The notes under the pieces: generated by a model | Told to the model about the DNA's origin: nothing | Databases searched by the model: none | The model's input: only the letters and a program-made list of their open reading frames with translations | Shown here: piece after piece, positions 12,784 through 26,072 of the stretch | How positions within the stretch are numbered: the first letter of the stretch is position 1 | How the letters are laid out: the number at the start of each line of letters is the position of its first letter | Made by a program: the position numbers and the translations under genes | Source: Marsupella aquatica | Lineage: Eukaryota > Marchantiophyta | Length of the DNA: 64,000 bases | Reading direction: 5' to 3' | Assembly: GCA_973895155.1 (NCBI GenBank) | Contig: OZ316891.1 | Coordinates: 30,008,001-30,072,000, forward strand

Positions 12784-13304
12784 TATTTCCTCACGGGTTC
12801 CAAAGTAGGGTCACAAGAAATTATGATATTAATAATGAATATTGTCCCCTTTTGACACATGATAGTAGTTATCAAGGGTTCAGACTAGATTTGAGTTTAT
12901 TCGGCTTCTCAAACGGTTTAGATTTGATTTCCTGATTAAATTGTTTAATTTGTTACATGATGTTCGGATGTGGTCAGGAGTTCAATTTTAGGGTTGAGAT
13001 CTCACTCCCTGACTGAATATTATGAAAATTAATAAGGGCTATTCAAAATTATGAAGGGCTATTTAAAATTGGTTTACTATCTGAACAGATGATTGATGTT
13101 GTTTGTTCATAAAATGAGAAACACTTCACCTCAAGTGAGCAGCAAACTTAATTATTTCCAGCAACTGGTCAAGTCTTCAGGTGAAATTGTGATCTTAGAT
13201 TTTGTGTTTTAAAGAATTTTAGGGTTTAGTAGTTACTCCAAAATTTTAGATTCGCGTACATTTCTAGAGCATATACAATATTGTATCTGATTCGAACTTT
13301 CACA

Positions 13305-13378
13305 AAGAACATGAATTGAATGTGAGTACATGAATTGAATCTGAATACATGAATTGAATCTGAGTACATGAATAGAGT
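13305..13378 (+). repeat. 20-bp tandem repeat
   Basis: About 3.5 copies of ACATGAATTGAATCTGAGT-like units. Together with the reverse strand it produces an artefactual repetitive open frame. No gene is proposed here. Confidence 0.7.
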
Positions 13379-14820
13379 TTACGTTCATCACATTAGAAAC
13401 AAAATTGCTTTGATCAGTCACGGGATCAAAGAAATTTAACACACAGACTCAACCAGAAGAGATATAAACAGGTTACAAATTGTACACAATGAACCAAACA
13501 ATAAATTAGGGATTTGAAAGTAGACTGCATACCTTATGCTGAGTGACGACACTCTCTTGTAGCTTGAATGTTGTTCCCGATCACTCTAGAGAAGCTAGCT
13601 CCTTATCGATCTCCTCAAGTAATCGAGCTCTCCCTAGATTACTCTCGGTCCTCTGATCGAATTGTCTCGACGTGGGTGACTTTCCTCAATCTAAATGAGC
13701 TCAGCCGGTAGTGCTCTCCTCTTGAATGACTCCTCTCCTCTAATCAAGCTCAGCCGGTTGAGCTCTCTCCCGCAAGTTTTAAGCTATTATGGGAGAGAGC
13801 CTTAACCGATCAAGCTCTCGACCAAGAAGTATCACTAAAACAATTGCTATACCTCAAACTTGAAACTCAGACGAGGATTGATTGAAGATGAATGCGCAAT
13901 GTGAAATAAGCCAGTATCGTGACCACAACAAAGAGATTGCAAGACAAGCGAGACTAACGCGACCTTACACAAGCGGGTACACAAGAAACATGAGGACTGA
14001 AGTCGACTGAGGCTGGTGCAAGGCCTTACAAAAGAAACCTCGGCGAGAACTGAAGATTGAGGCCGGTGCAAGAGTCTGCATGACGATTCATGCTCACTTT
14101 GAGCATCATTCAAATTCAAATTTCAAATACAATTCTCTTGGAGGGAAAACTTGGATGCAATTTGACGGCCGGATCCACGTTTTGACAGAATTTGCAACTC
14201 GTCATACTGCTTATACTGTAGACGTTATAAAAATACGATGTTGGACCTACTATGTTTGCAATTACGTCAACACTTTCAACATTGCTTTTTCAATCTGACA
14301 ATACATTACCTTCCAACATACAAACTAAATATTATTTCAGTTACGTTAAATATATGATTGGGATATTAAATGTACTGTAATATTACTATGGTATATATTA
14401 TTGTAAACATGGAGCATAGGGATACCTTAAGACAACCTCCTTAATTAGTTCAATTACACTATATATCCGGACCAGCTAGAGTTGTGCTAACATGGAGCAT
14501 GGAGATAATTTATCAAACCCCCTTCAACTATATATATATATCCAGCATTTATTAAACTATATTTCCATCCAAGGTTTCCCAAACATGAAGCCCATGTGTA
14601 CCTTATAAAATCCCTCTAGCTTGCATTAAGTTCTACTTCCTTCTAGGGTTGCACAAACATGGTGCATAGGTACTAATACTTTATAAACCCCCTTCAAAGT
14701 GGAGCATAGGGATACCTTATTATAATATCCCTCCAATTAAATTGCACTTCCTTCCATGTTGCACATACATGAAGCATTGGAGCATCACTCAGGATAGTTA
14801 CCTCATAAACCCTTCGAATT

Positions 14821-15258
14821 AAATTGTACTTCCAGTTAGTAGGGTTGCGTTAACTGTCCGGGTAACTGTCCCCCTTAATACTTTATAAACCCCCTTCAAC
14901 TAACATGGAGCATAGGGATACGTTATAAATTAATACCGGCCCCTTAAATTAAACTAGATATATCTAGCTAGGGTTGGAGTAAGATGGAGCATAGCGACAA
15001 GGGTTGGACTAAGATGGAGCATAGCGACATGTTATAATTAAATTGTACTTCCAGTTAGTAGGGTTGCGCTAACTGTCCGGGTAACTGTCCCCCTTAATAC
15101 TTTATAAACCCCCTTCAACTAACATGGAGCATAGGGATACGTTATAAATTAATACCAGCCCCTTCAATTAAACTAGATATATCTAGCTAGGGTTGGAGTA
15201 AGATGGAGCATAGTGACAAGGGTTGGACTAAGATGGAGCATAGCGACATGTTATAAAC
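14821..15258 (+). repeat. 219-bp higher-order unit, two copies
   Basis: The segment beginning AAATTGTACTTCCAGTTAG at 14821 restarts at 15040 and is nearly identical over the full 219 bp, including the internal doublet GGGTTGGACTAAGATGGAGC. It contains about three base satellite units. Confidence 0.85.
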
Positions 15259-15639
15259 CCAACCCCTTAAATTAAACTAGATTTCTAGCTTGGGTTGCCC
15301 TAATTAACATGGAACATACTAGGGATAAATTGTAAACCATCCTCCATTAAACTATACTTCCAGGCATCCAGGGTTGCACGAACATGGTGCATGTACTACT
15401 GTACAGGTATATTTTCTAAAACCCCGTTAGTTCCATGAAACTATATACTTCCATCCAGGGTTTCCCAAACATGAACTAAGCATTAGTAGCTCTAAGGTGT
15501 ACCTTAATTATAAAACCCTGCTTGCACTAAGTTCTACTTCCTTCTACTAGGGTACCCCTTCCAACCTAATTGTACTTCCAGGTAGGGTTGAACTAAATAC
15601 ATGGAGCAGACTTAGGGATATATATATATATATATCATG

Positions 15640-16525
15640 TATATTTAAAAACCCCTTGCTTTAAATTATACTTCCAGGCATCCAGGGTTGCACTAACATG
15701 GAGCATGGGTATACGTTATAACCCCCTTCAATTAAACTAGATATGCAGCTAGGGTTGCGCTAATTAACATGGAACATACTAGGGATACGTTGTAAACCCC
15801 CTCCATTAAACTATGCTTCCAGGCATCCAGGGTTGCACTAACATGGAACATACTAGGTATATTTTCTAAACCCCGAGTTCCATTAAACCAATGATATACT
15901 TCCATCCAGGGTTTCCCAAACATGAAGCATTAGTAGCTAGGTGTACCTTATAAAACCCTGCTTGCACTAAGTTCTACTTCCTTCTACTAGGGTACCCCTC
16001 CAACGTAATTCTACTTCCTGGACCAGGTAGGGTTGAACTAACATAAAATTGAGCAGACTTAGGGATATATATATATATATACGTACGTTTTAAAACCCCT
16101 TGCATTATATTATACTTTCAGGCATCCAGGGTTGCACTAACATGGAGCATGGGTATACGTTAAAACCCCCTTTATTAAACTAGATATGCAGCTAGGGTTG
16201 CGCTAATTAACATGGAACATACTAGGGATACGTTGTAAACCCCCTCCATTAAACTATGCTTCCAGGCATCCAGGGTTGCACTAACATGGAGCATACTAGG
16301 TATATTTTCTAAACCCCGAGTTCCATTAAACCAATGATATACTTCCATCCAGGGTTTCCCAAACATGAAGCATAATTAGTAGCTAGGTGTACCTTATAAA
16401 ACCCTGCTTGCACTAAGTTCTACTTCCTTCTACTAGGGTACCCCTCCAACATAATTCTACTTCCAGGTAGGGTTGAACTAACATACATGGAGCAGACTTA
16501 GGGATATATATACATTTTAAAACCC
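15640..16525 (+). repeat. 443-bp higher-order unit, two copies
   Basis: Landmarks such as GATATGCAGCTAGGGTTGCG, the ATTTTCTAAACCCCGAGTTC phrase and the TA run recur 443 bp apart (for example 15732 and 16175). Identity between copies is far higher than between the base units within a copy, showing recent amplification of a multi-unit block. Confidence 0.85.
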
Positions 16526-17394
16526 CTCAGTTGCATTAAATTATACTTCCAGGCATCCAGGGTTGCACTAACATGGAGCATAGGTATACTTTATAAAACC
16601 CCCTTAATTAGTTCCATTAAACTATATACGTTATTAAACCTTGCTTGCACTAAGTTCTACTTCCTTATAGGGTTGCCCAAACATGGGGCATAGGTATTTT
16701 TATAAACCCCCTTCAACTAACATGGAGCGTAGAGATACCTTATCAAACCCCACGCCTTCAAGTAACATGCATGGAGCAGAGCAACACCATATAAAACCCC
16801 TTGGATTGAATTGCACCACCATGGGAAATAGGGATCTACCTTATGAAATCCCTCGAATTAAATTGCCCAGGTTCCTTCCATGTTGCACACACATGGAACC
16901 TAGGCTAGGGATACGTGATAAACCCCTCGAATTAAATTGTACTTCCAGTAGGGTTGCACTAACATGGAGCATGTATACTTATGGATACTTTATAAATCCC
17001 ACTTCAATCAATTAAACTATACTTCTAGCTAGGGTTTGACTAGCTAACATGGATATTAGGGATACCTTCTAAACTCCCCTAATTCAATTAAATTATACTT
17101 CCATCGAGGGCTGCACAATGAACATGGAGAATAGCAATACCTGCTAAACCCTTCCATTAAATTAGACTTCTGTCCATTATTTACCCAAACATGGAGCATA
17201 GGGCTACCTGATAAACCCCTGGCATTTAAGTATACTTCCATCCAGGGAATCAACGTACTCAATCAAGTGATAGCATCAACGTACAGCAGGACGAGTATTG
17301 TGAACTGGATGATGGTGACGTGTTTGCTCACTCGCGCGCGCACTAGATGATGGCGACGTTTTTCCCCACTCGCGCCTGTTTGAGTACTACCGAT

Positions 17395-17575
17395 CACGTT
17401 CAAGAACTGAATCAAATGATTCAGACTGCCAAAGACACCGAGTTGACATTGTGCGGAAGAACTGAATCGAACAAGTCAGATTGCCGAAGACACCGAGTCG
17501 ACATTGTGCGGAAGAACTGAAGCGAACGAGTCAGACTGAAGGGAGTCGTCGACATTGTGCGGAAGGGAGATTGAG
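17395..17575 (+). repeat. Tandem repeat, about 60 bp, three copies
   Basis: Three copies of GAAGAACTGAATCRAA ... CAGACTGCCRAAGACACCGAG ... GACATTGTGCG. A second small repeat, AGGTGTTCAATTGAGAACTG, occurs at 17630 and 17694. From 17580 to 20430 I see only short open frames and no gene I can support. Confidence 0.7.
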
Positions 17576-20432
17576 GATCTATATGAGGTTGATCGATATG
17601 GCGATTCTAGAGACTACCATTTGATTCAAGAGGTGTTCAATTGAGAACTGATACTATTTTGCGGACAAACGTACAAAGCATTCATGAGGTGTTCAATTGA
17701 GAACTGGATTGCTTTGTACTGATACTATTTTGCGTCGGGGCAGGGAGCTCTCTTTCTCCAAAAATGAGCTGGACATTTGAGGTATGCAACACCTTGACTG
17801 GAACCTAAATCATTTCATTTGGTTCACTTTGTGAAGTCGCAAGAGTATATCTTCGACAATCGGAATAGTATCATTGTTTCTAGCAAGAAAGGAGGGGAAT
17901 TAATTACCGTCGGTAGTGACTTTTAGTGGGTCGGACACCGTTGGGTTGAAATGCCGTTTGGATGGCAAGTGCGAAAGTGAATTGATGAATGAGGAGTTTT
18001 GTGTTGCTAGGTTGCATTTTTTGGAGGCACCAATGTGTTTTGCGTTGGTTGAGAGCAAACGTCGCGGGAGTGAGGCACGATGTCTTTGTATGTACAAGCT
18101 CTGAAAGGTACTAAAACTCACCTATATATATATTGTTCAAAGGCTTGTCAATCCTCCTGTCGAATGCTTTCCTAGCCTTGTGCTTCTTGGAATGCTTTCC
18201 TGCTTTCAGACTTCTCCTTTTAGACTTCTCAGACTTCTGTCAGCCTTCGAGCCCCTTCTCCCTAAGTATGTTGACTATGCTTTTTGCGATTTCAGATGCA
18301 AATGTGCGTGACAGAGCCTGGATGATCCATTGTTGACTACGGATTTTGTGGTGACCACGTTGTGGAGAGCGGTATCCATCCATTGTCAATAATCCATCCA
18401 GGTGTGATTGCCTTGCCTTGTATTGCTCGACTCATTGTTGGAGACTACATTGGACAGTAAATGATGTGTTTGCCATAATACGTGATCTGCTATGTGAATG
18501 ATCATGATCTACTATGTCAACAAGCAAGATAGTCGCATTTGGGATCTCTCACGGGCCGCTTATTCTGTGAGAAGTCTATGTTTGCATGGGTCTATGGAAT
18601 GTTGTCAAATAATGTTATCGTTCTCAATCTTGATGCTTGATAGAGGAGAAGGAACGTAGTTGTTTAGGGTAGTAGTCCTTAAAGCCTGTGTTGTGGTTGT
18701 TGTTCGAATTTAATTTTTCATAGTTGTGGAGCAGTCAAGTTGGTCCGTTTGTGTGCCTCCTGATAACTTAAGCTGCAACCCCGGTTGCACCAAATCTGTT
18801 GTTTCTTTGTTAAAGGTGACATTAGTCATCCCAATAATTTCTAATCTGCCTGCAATCAAGGTAGTCAAGTAGCTCCAAATTCAAAGATCATCAATTGTCT
18901 TTCTTCAAAGACATCATTCATCTGGCAATCGTTCATCGTTCATCTAGATATCTGGAAATCGTTCATCATTCATCATCGTTCATCTGGATATGTAAAGATG
19001 ACATTTTTAGTTTGAGGTCAGCCGATCATTCATTGAGCTATGTAATCCCATAGGTAGAGGTTGTCAGGTAGGGATCTATTTGAAATGAGGTGTTGTTTTG
19101 GAATGTACAGCGATTGGTGTTAATAGTATCCTAAACCCTGCTGCCCTTGTTCTCAAATTCATTGGTTTCATAGATTGCTATTGTAGTCCAGAGAGCCCAG
19201 CTATGTGGGCCCTCTACAAGTACACAGTAGGTCACTGAGCCAAATGTCATTATTTTTGGAAATTTGGGAGGCACGAAAGTTTCTCGGCTCTTTGTTTCAA
19301 TATGTTGTGAGTAATGTGCTGTTGAGATTGGTTCTCCTGTACTAATTACTCCTTCCCTTCAAGTACTCTGTCAAAGATGAAATCCATGGCCTCCTAATCA
19401 GATAAGTGAGTATGGATGATTCCTGTGATTGAGATTGTGTCTCACTGTGGCTTTGGGTCAAATGTTGTGCAGGTCCATGGTGCTCAGATTCCATAGCCGC
19501 CAGGGATTTAACAACAATTTGGCCTAATCATCCCAAGCATCTACTCCGACCTGCTCCTCAAAAATTTGCACCCTTGGAATAATTATAGGTAAGCCCCTGG
19601 TGTCATATCTAAATGTAATGAAGATGTCAAAATTTCAGTATCCACTGACTAGTTAATCCATGATTGCATCCACTATCCACTATCCGTGATTGCATCCACT
19701 ATTCATACCCAATGTTGTTGTGATAAAATCCTATTGTATCAATGCACATTTGTTAATTTGTTTAGTTTCCAGATTGAAATTTTCAATCTGTCTGTCGATC
19801 TTCTTGATCTCAATGTGATTCCTTCTGCCCGTAGTTGGTACATCTACCGCAACTGCATCACTCTGCATAAAAAAACAAGTGTGTCAATTTGTTTTGCAGG
19901 TTTCTAGTGCTTCTCCTGCCTACATCCTTGACAAGCATTGTGCGGGGTATAGTCTACCTGCGATGCCTCAATCTTACACACTGAAACAACAATCTGCTGA
20001 AGTTTGAAGAGATTAGAGCCCCACAAAATCCGGGAACAAAAATCTTGAGGTAAGAGCTTTTGGAACTCATTGTCTGGTTCATAGTAAAGATTGTAGAGTT
20101 GAACTCGTCCATGAATTGTACGCAATTGCCACCAATATTAAAGAGATTATGAGGAAAGACTGTTATCAGGAGATTAGCAATTGTTTGTAATGAGTACTAT
20201 TACTATTAAAGAAGGGTAATGATTCTTGATCCACAGGGGCTACTCTAGCCAAAATATAGATCAATCATATATAAACTATGAAGGGTTGTCTGTCACATAA
20301 TCCTAGCCCCTCAATCACACCCTCTCGAGCCTAGCTAACTAGATTTTGGGTCAATTGCTAATGAATATATTGATTAATGAGTATACTATTGATCCGGGGG
20401 TTTAGGAGGCTAATAAAACAAGAGAGGACCTC

Positions 20433-20997
20433 ACCACCCGCGGGCCGTGAGGCTCACTTGGATTGACTGTCTAGCATACCTCACCACCCGCAGGTTGTAC
20501 ATGCAACTCACTAAAAGCTCAACATATCTCACCACCCGCGAGCCGTGAGGCTCACTCAGACCGACTGTATAGTATACCTCACCACCCACGGGCCGTGAGG
20601 CTCACTCAAACCTATAGTCTAGCATACCTTGCCACCCGTGGGCCGTGAGGCTCACTTAGACCGACTGTATAGGATACCTCACCACCCGCGGGCCGTGAGG
20701 CCACTCAGACCTACACTCTAGCATACCTTGCCACCCGCGGGCCGTGAGGCTCACTCAGACCGACTATATAGCATACCTCACCACCCATGGGCCGTGAGGC
20801 TCACTCAAACCTACTATCTAGCATACCTTGCAACCCGCGGGCAGTGCGGCTCACTAAGACCGGATGTCTAGCATACCTCACCACCCGCGGGTCATGAGGA
20901 TCACTTGGACCGACTGTGTAGAACACCCCACCACCCACGGACCCTGAGGCTCACTTGGATCAACTGTTTAGCATACCTCACCACCCGCGGGCTGTTG
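20433..20997 (+). repeat. GC-rich minisatellite, about 50-bp unit, 12 copies
   Basis: Twelve units of CATACCTCACCACCCGCGGG followed by CCGTGAGGCTCACTCAGACC and a GACTGTATAG-like tail, spaced 47-50 bp. Each unit carries a CCCGCGGG dyad and often a TATA-like TGTATAG. The array ends about 90 bp before the start codon of the next gene, so it lies in that gene's probable promoter or 5' untranslated region. Confidence 0.9.
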
Positions 20998-21089
20998 GCT
21001 GTGTTTGTCATCCATTCAAACAAACTAACTATAGAGAGACCTTCCTTTTTAATTAAACAAAATTCCTTGTTTTTTGTGTGACTCCAGAT

Positions 21090-24000
21090 ATGGCTCCTAG
21101 AAATGGCAGCTCCCGAACAAAGAGCAAGACCAAAAGCTCAATTGTTGACCAGCTTGATAAGATGAAAATGATCAAAACATATCGAGGGAAAAAGATACGG
21201 GACCTTACCTCACCGGAAGCCAGCTCAATTTATAGAGTGAAGTCAAGCAACGTCTTTGATTGGGGATTAGTACTCCAGAATAAGGAATTGCGAATATGTT
21301 TCACGCACAAGGAGACGTTACATATCGTCATGGATGCAGAAATTGTGGGATGCATCTTCAAGTGAAATATGGGGCTTGATGACCTACAAGAAGCATTGGT
21401 ACTTCTCTTTGACGAAAGAGAAACTGGAGAAACAATTGGGGTTTGCTTTGATCGAATGGATTATGGAACTTTCTCCCAGCGGAAAGTCACAGAATATCTC
21501 ACCTCAAGTTCAGAATTGCTTGGTTTGAATTGTTGGGAGGGCTTTCCCATTGCACCATTGGTTCCAGATCCAGAAAGTATCTCCAGATACATCAATTCCA
21601 TTTTGGAGTTCTCAAAACAACCGTTCACCGAAATATTTTCTGTCACCAGGAAAGGGGGAATTTTGGCATCAAATCCTCCAAAGGATATCACGACGGAGAA
21701 CGTGGATGAATTATTTTGCAGCTTTCTAGAATCATACTCTCATCTGAACATCTTTCAGAGCAAGACTTTTGAGGTGCCTATTGAGAGATGTCACCTGGCA
21801 CCAAATCACATAAAATGTCGTGACTTTGATGAAGATTATGCCACCGAACTGAAGGTTGCTTTCTTTGGCTACTCCTCGATAACCTTTCAAAAAACTCTCT
21901 GCTTTCTTGTCCCAATAACATGGGACTCAAAGAACAAATCAAAAGGTTACTATGGAACTCCTCTAAAAGAGGCACCGCAGAGTGATGATATTACCAACAC
22001 ACTTGTCACTTCTGGATTCTTGGTGGGCAGCACACAATAATGGCATACAAGGCGATCCTCAAGGAAGATGATAAGCGATGCACATTTCGGGAGGATCTTC
22101 GCAAGGTTCAGGCAATTATGTTCTGGTCCCCATACAGTTTGAAAGAAAACCTCATGATGATGGGGCTCTCTCGAGCCTTGAACAATATCCAGAGAACTCA
22201 ACTTGACGAGACTAACTTTCCGTTGATAGCGTCCCAAGCACGTGCAGTATGGAAAGAGTTTGGAAGTCCAAGAAAAGAGAATGCTCAGGCAAAGGGGTCA
22301 AAATGGAAGGTAAATTATCAGACACTTCTAGATAGCATGAGCCCTACAACCCGCGGTTTGTGTGGTAACATTGAATATAATGACTTGAATCTGTATTTTC
22401 TGTAGGGTTCTAATATTATATTTTGTAATGTTTTATATTCAGGTGTTCCTTGAAGCTGCCAAGATTATTGTTCCATGGGCACGGCAGATGAAAATGTTTT
22501 CATTTACCGAGCTCAATCCGTTTATCTTTCATATGAGCGATGCAACATTCAGCAAATGGATGTGGGTATATGAGAAGTCTCGTACAGGATCCCTTATAGC
22601 GTTCAATGGTAAAACGCAAGCTCAGGCAATAACTTACAGTAACCGGAAGACTTGGCAACTGAATAGGCGATGCTTCCGAGATCTACAAGGGATGGAGGAA
22701 GCTGACATAGACAAGGTTGCCGCCTACTTGTTGGAGAATTCAAAGATATCTCTTTTGAAGGACCGACCTCATTCAAAAGATTATGATGCTGAAGAAGCCG
22801 AAAAGTTTATTTCCATGGAAGAATTTTGTGTCAACAAGAAGTAGAAGCGAATGTTTGAGATAGATCTGTTGGAGAACTTGGGTGACGGTGGCATGAAACG
22901 TACTGAATTGAATAGCCTGAAAAAGATTGAGAGGAAAGTTGAGGTTGATATCTTGTGCAAGAGGTATCATCTTAATAAAGAAAAGCTGAGCAGGATCAAG
23001 GATTCACTAGGAGAGGAGTATCTCAACAAGGCGTCGCAGAAAACAACCAGTGTTGGAACAATGAAGAGTCTTCTCCCAGAGGCTTTTAAGAGCTTAATTG
23101 CCGCAACAAAGAACTCCATTGACGAGTTTGGAAACCTGAAGCCTCCCCAAATCAAGGATATCCTTCAGTTACACTCGCGGAAAGGTCTGAAAACAAAGAA
23201 ATTTCTTGACGAAATCTCTGAGTCCCTGAGACAACGGGTAAACTTTTTCTATTTTGACTCCACTATTCTATCTGATGACGGTCCATTCATATCCAGTTTT
23301 TACTCTATGTTCATCAGAGCAATTAAACAGATGGGGACGGTAAATCATGTCCTTGTCCATGTCTTAGATCCTATTGAGTCTATTTTCATGATGAGAGAGT
23401 TAGTGTCAACTCCAGGATATTTCCCATTCCAAACAACTTACGTCCAGAGAAGAGGCACCGAAAAGTCTCATATTTCCCTCTTTAACACAGAGCGGGATGT
23501 TACATATACTATGACATATGCATTTTGTCAACCTCTCTTATCAAAATCTACCGACATGACAAAGATAGGGGAAGCAATTAAGTCCAGTCTACAAACTCGG
23601 GGAACTCTCCTTAACTTTCAGGAGTCTAAAGAGGATCAGGCTGCTAGGTCTTTCCCTGGTGAGAAAAGTATTCTCTTTTTCCAATACTTGACTCGACTGT
23701 TTCTCGACAACGGAAAGCGTGCTGTCTGTTTTGGAGAAGGGCTAAACTTGGTCAAATGCCTCCTGGTAAGCTTTCAAGTATTATTACAATTCTATTTTTG
23801 AATAGCTTTAACCTTATCTTAAGTTCCTCTAACATCTTGCTTGTTTATTCCAGGAAGAAGGAGTTAAGGTTAGATCTTATTGTAAACGATCATTTCACAC
23901 AGAAATGAGTGGGTATTTGGTGCCTTGTATCCCAGTAAAGCACCATGTCTCGATAGAAAAAGGCTTGAGGCAATGATGAATGCGAAGATATCTCGAGGAA

Positions 24001-25945
24001 AAACCTTCAGAGAAGTCAAAGAAGATGTAATTGATCATTGTAAAAGCATGCTCACATATAGTGATGAAAACGTTGAGAGAGTTTTAAAAGAGTATGAATT
24101 GAGTAACCTCCTCAGCCAGAATTGGATATACTATTTCCCATCAAAGATGCCAGTTGGACCACTTAAAGGTTAGTCAGCCGAAACCATATACTTGATTAAT
24201 TTTAATACATTCACTAACTTGATTGCACAAATGAAATTTTGAAATCTGATTGTTGTTCCTCTGTTTCAGATGAGAAGTCTACTATCTTTGAAGATGAAAT
24301 CAACACTGGAGAGTATGAATCAAGTGAGGAGGAGCCAAACGTTGCAGAAGAACCAGGGTCAGAATCTGAAAACCAAGACGATGATGAAGAACCAGGGTCA
24401 GAATCTGGAAACCAAGACGAGAGCTCAAATGAGTCCATGAGTGCAGACAATCATTCAAAGAAGCGGAAGAATATGGGTGACAAAAGTGACATGGAGACTT
24501 TACAGCATAAGAGAAGTCAAAACAGGAGACGAGTTGATACTCGTCAAAAGTATACAAAAAGGAAGCAGAAACCAACCAGCGGTACCGATGACTCCGAACA
24601 GGAGTTTGATGACAATTGGAGGGAGCGGCGGATGAAAGAAAAACAAGATCAAAAACAGCAAGCAGATGAGAAAGAGCAAAGGCAATTTACATACACTGAA
24701 GAAGGAGGAGGGGCGGATGAGGAGCAGGGAAAAACTAACCTGGATGGTGAAGGAGATGAAGATGGTGATCGTGATGAGAATGAAGGATATGGAGGTGGTG
24801 CAGGAGATGAGAATGAAGGAGATGGAGGTGGTGATGAGAAGGAAGGACATGGAGGTGATGATGAGAAAGAAGGACATGGAGGTGATGATGAGAAGGAAGG
24901 ACATGGAGGTGGTGCAGGAGATGAGAATGAAGGACATGGAGGTGATGATGGGAAGGAAGGAGATGGAGGTGGTGATGAGAAGGAAGGACATGGAGGTGAT
25001 GATGAGAAGGAAGGAGATGGAGGTGGTGCAGGAGATGGAGGTGGTGATGAGGAGCAGGGAAAAACAAAGCTGGATGGTGAAGGAGATGAAGATGGTGATG
25101 AGAAGCAAGGAGATGGAGGTGGTGATGACAAGGAAGGAGACCGAGGTAGTGATGACAAGGAGGAGAGCAACAAACAGAGCGATGGATACAAGGGGAAAAA
25201 TGTAACAGAAGATGGAGAAAGAGAAGAAAACTACTGGAACAAAGCCGGTGATAATGATATTGTGAAACTAAATATCCGGAATTATTTTCGATCAGTAGTA
25301 AGTCTTGAAGACACAACTCGGCCAGATAACATTTCGGTTGCAGACTGGGAAGTATACTTCCCCGATGAATTGAAACTTCATGCTTGGAATGGGAGACAAT
25401 TTTGGACTACTGTTTTGAATGATATCTCAACTCTAATAACACCTTCAGAGAGAAAAGAGTTCGAGAGAAATAAAATATTTATGGAAGAAGCTTGCTGTCG
25501 GATTGGAGAGCCCTCCATTAGCTTGATGGCCGAGGAGAATGCTTTAATTGACATGACCCGATGCGATCATGCTTGGGCAAAGTTGAATGAAGATACTTCT
25601 TCAGCTACAACCCATGGGCCGTCAGATGCGAGGTCAGATGGCAACGAAGGTGATCAGATGGAACCAAATTCTCTCAATGAAGAACAGGAAAATGAAATAG
25701 ATGAAGCATACGCCAATGTTTTGCTCAATATGCCACTACCTTTCCAAGGGCATAAGGTAAACTTTCTATTATCCTAAGTAGCCTTAATGTACTGTCTAGT
25801 TTTATTTCATCGCCTCTGGTTTATATTTTTGAGCTTATTCTAATATCAAATCACCTCATCATGCAACCAGGTAAAGGATGTTCCCACTTTCAGCAAGAGA
25901 ATTTCTGCATCGGACAGAAATGGGATACACATCATAACTTTGTGA
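21090..25945 (+). pseudogene. Five-exon gene of unknown function, disrupted
   Basis: I do not recognise the family. Exons inferred from in-frame GT-AG sites are 21090-22309, 22443-23765, 23854-24168, 24270-25756 and 25871-25945, for roughly 1,500 aa. The N-terminus is basic (SRTKSKTKSS). The middle is globular and includes an FLVPITWDSKNKSKGYYGTP stretch. Exon 4 is a long Asp/Glu/Gly/Lys-rich region with 9-aa repeats. Interruptions are an in-frame TGA (21363), an in-frame TAG (22842), a shift near 22038 and a shift near 23925. The frame is otherwise clearly coding on both sides of each break. It is either a pseudogene or a gene with assembly errors. Exon 4 ends in phase 0 and could instead join the HAD exons downstream. 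Confidence 0.6.
24760..25155 (+). repeat. Coding minisatellite, 27-bp unit, acidic Gly repeat
   Basis: Tandem GATGAGAAGGAAGGACATGG-like units encode GDDEKEGHG repeats inside exon 4 of the disrupted gene. Units vary by single codons and by a GGAGDENEG variant. The repeat makes long artefactual open frames on the opposite strand. Confidence 0.85.
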
Positions 25946-26072
25946 TGAGATATATCAACTAAAAAAGCAGCTACTTCAAAGAGTAGAAATGGGGTCTTGC
26001 AAAAATTTAGTTTTGTTTGCATAGATTTTATAAAACTATAATTCTCTCATTATTTTTTTTCTTGATGTACAG

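Larger units (their letters stand above)
14400..17255 (+). repeat. Degenerate satellite, base unit about 70-90 bp
   Basis: The whole region is built from variants of one unit: ACATGGAGCATAGGGATAC, then TTATAAACCCCC, then TTAAACTATACTTCCA, then AGGGTTGCACTA. Several units are locally amplified as larger blocks (219 bp and 443 bp). TA microsatellites occur near 14530, 15620 and 16063. Short open frames on both strands are by-products of the repeat. This could be a pericentromeric or local satellite. Confidence 0.85.

Noticed and set aside
13233-13442. - strand 69-aa frame with repeated SIHVL words
   Set aside because: Produced by the 20-bp tandem repeat.
20433-20997. CRISPR-like array of 12 units
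   Set aside because: The units are contiguous diverged tandem repeats without unique spacers, and the genome is eukaryotic.
24500-25316. Long - strand frames opposite the acidic repeat (Ser/Pro- and His/Leu-rich)
   Set aside because: They mirror the 27-bp coding repeat on the + strand and have no independent evidence.
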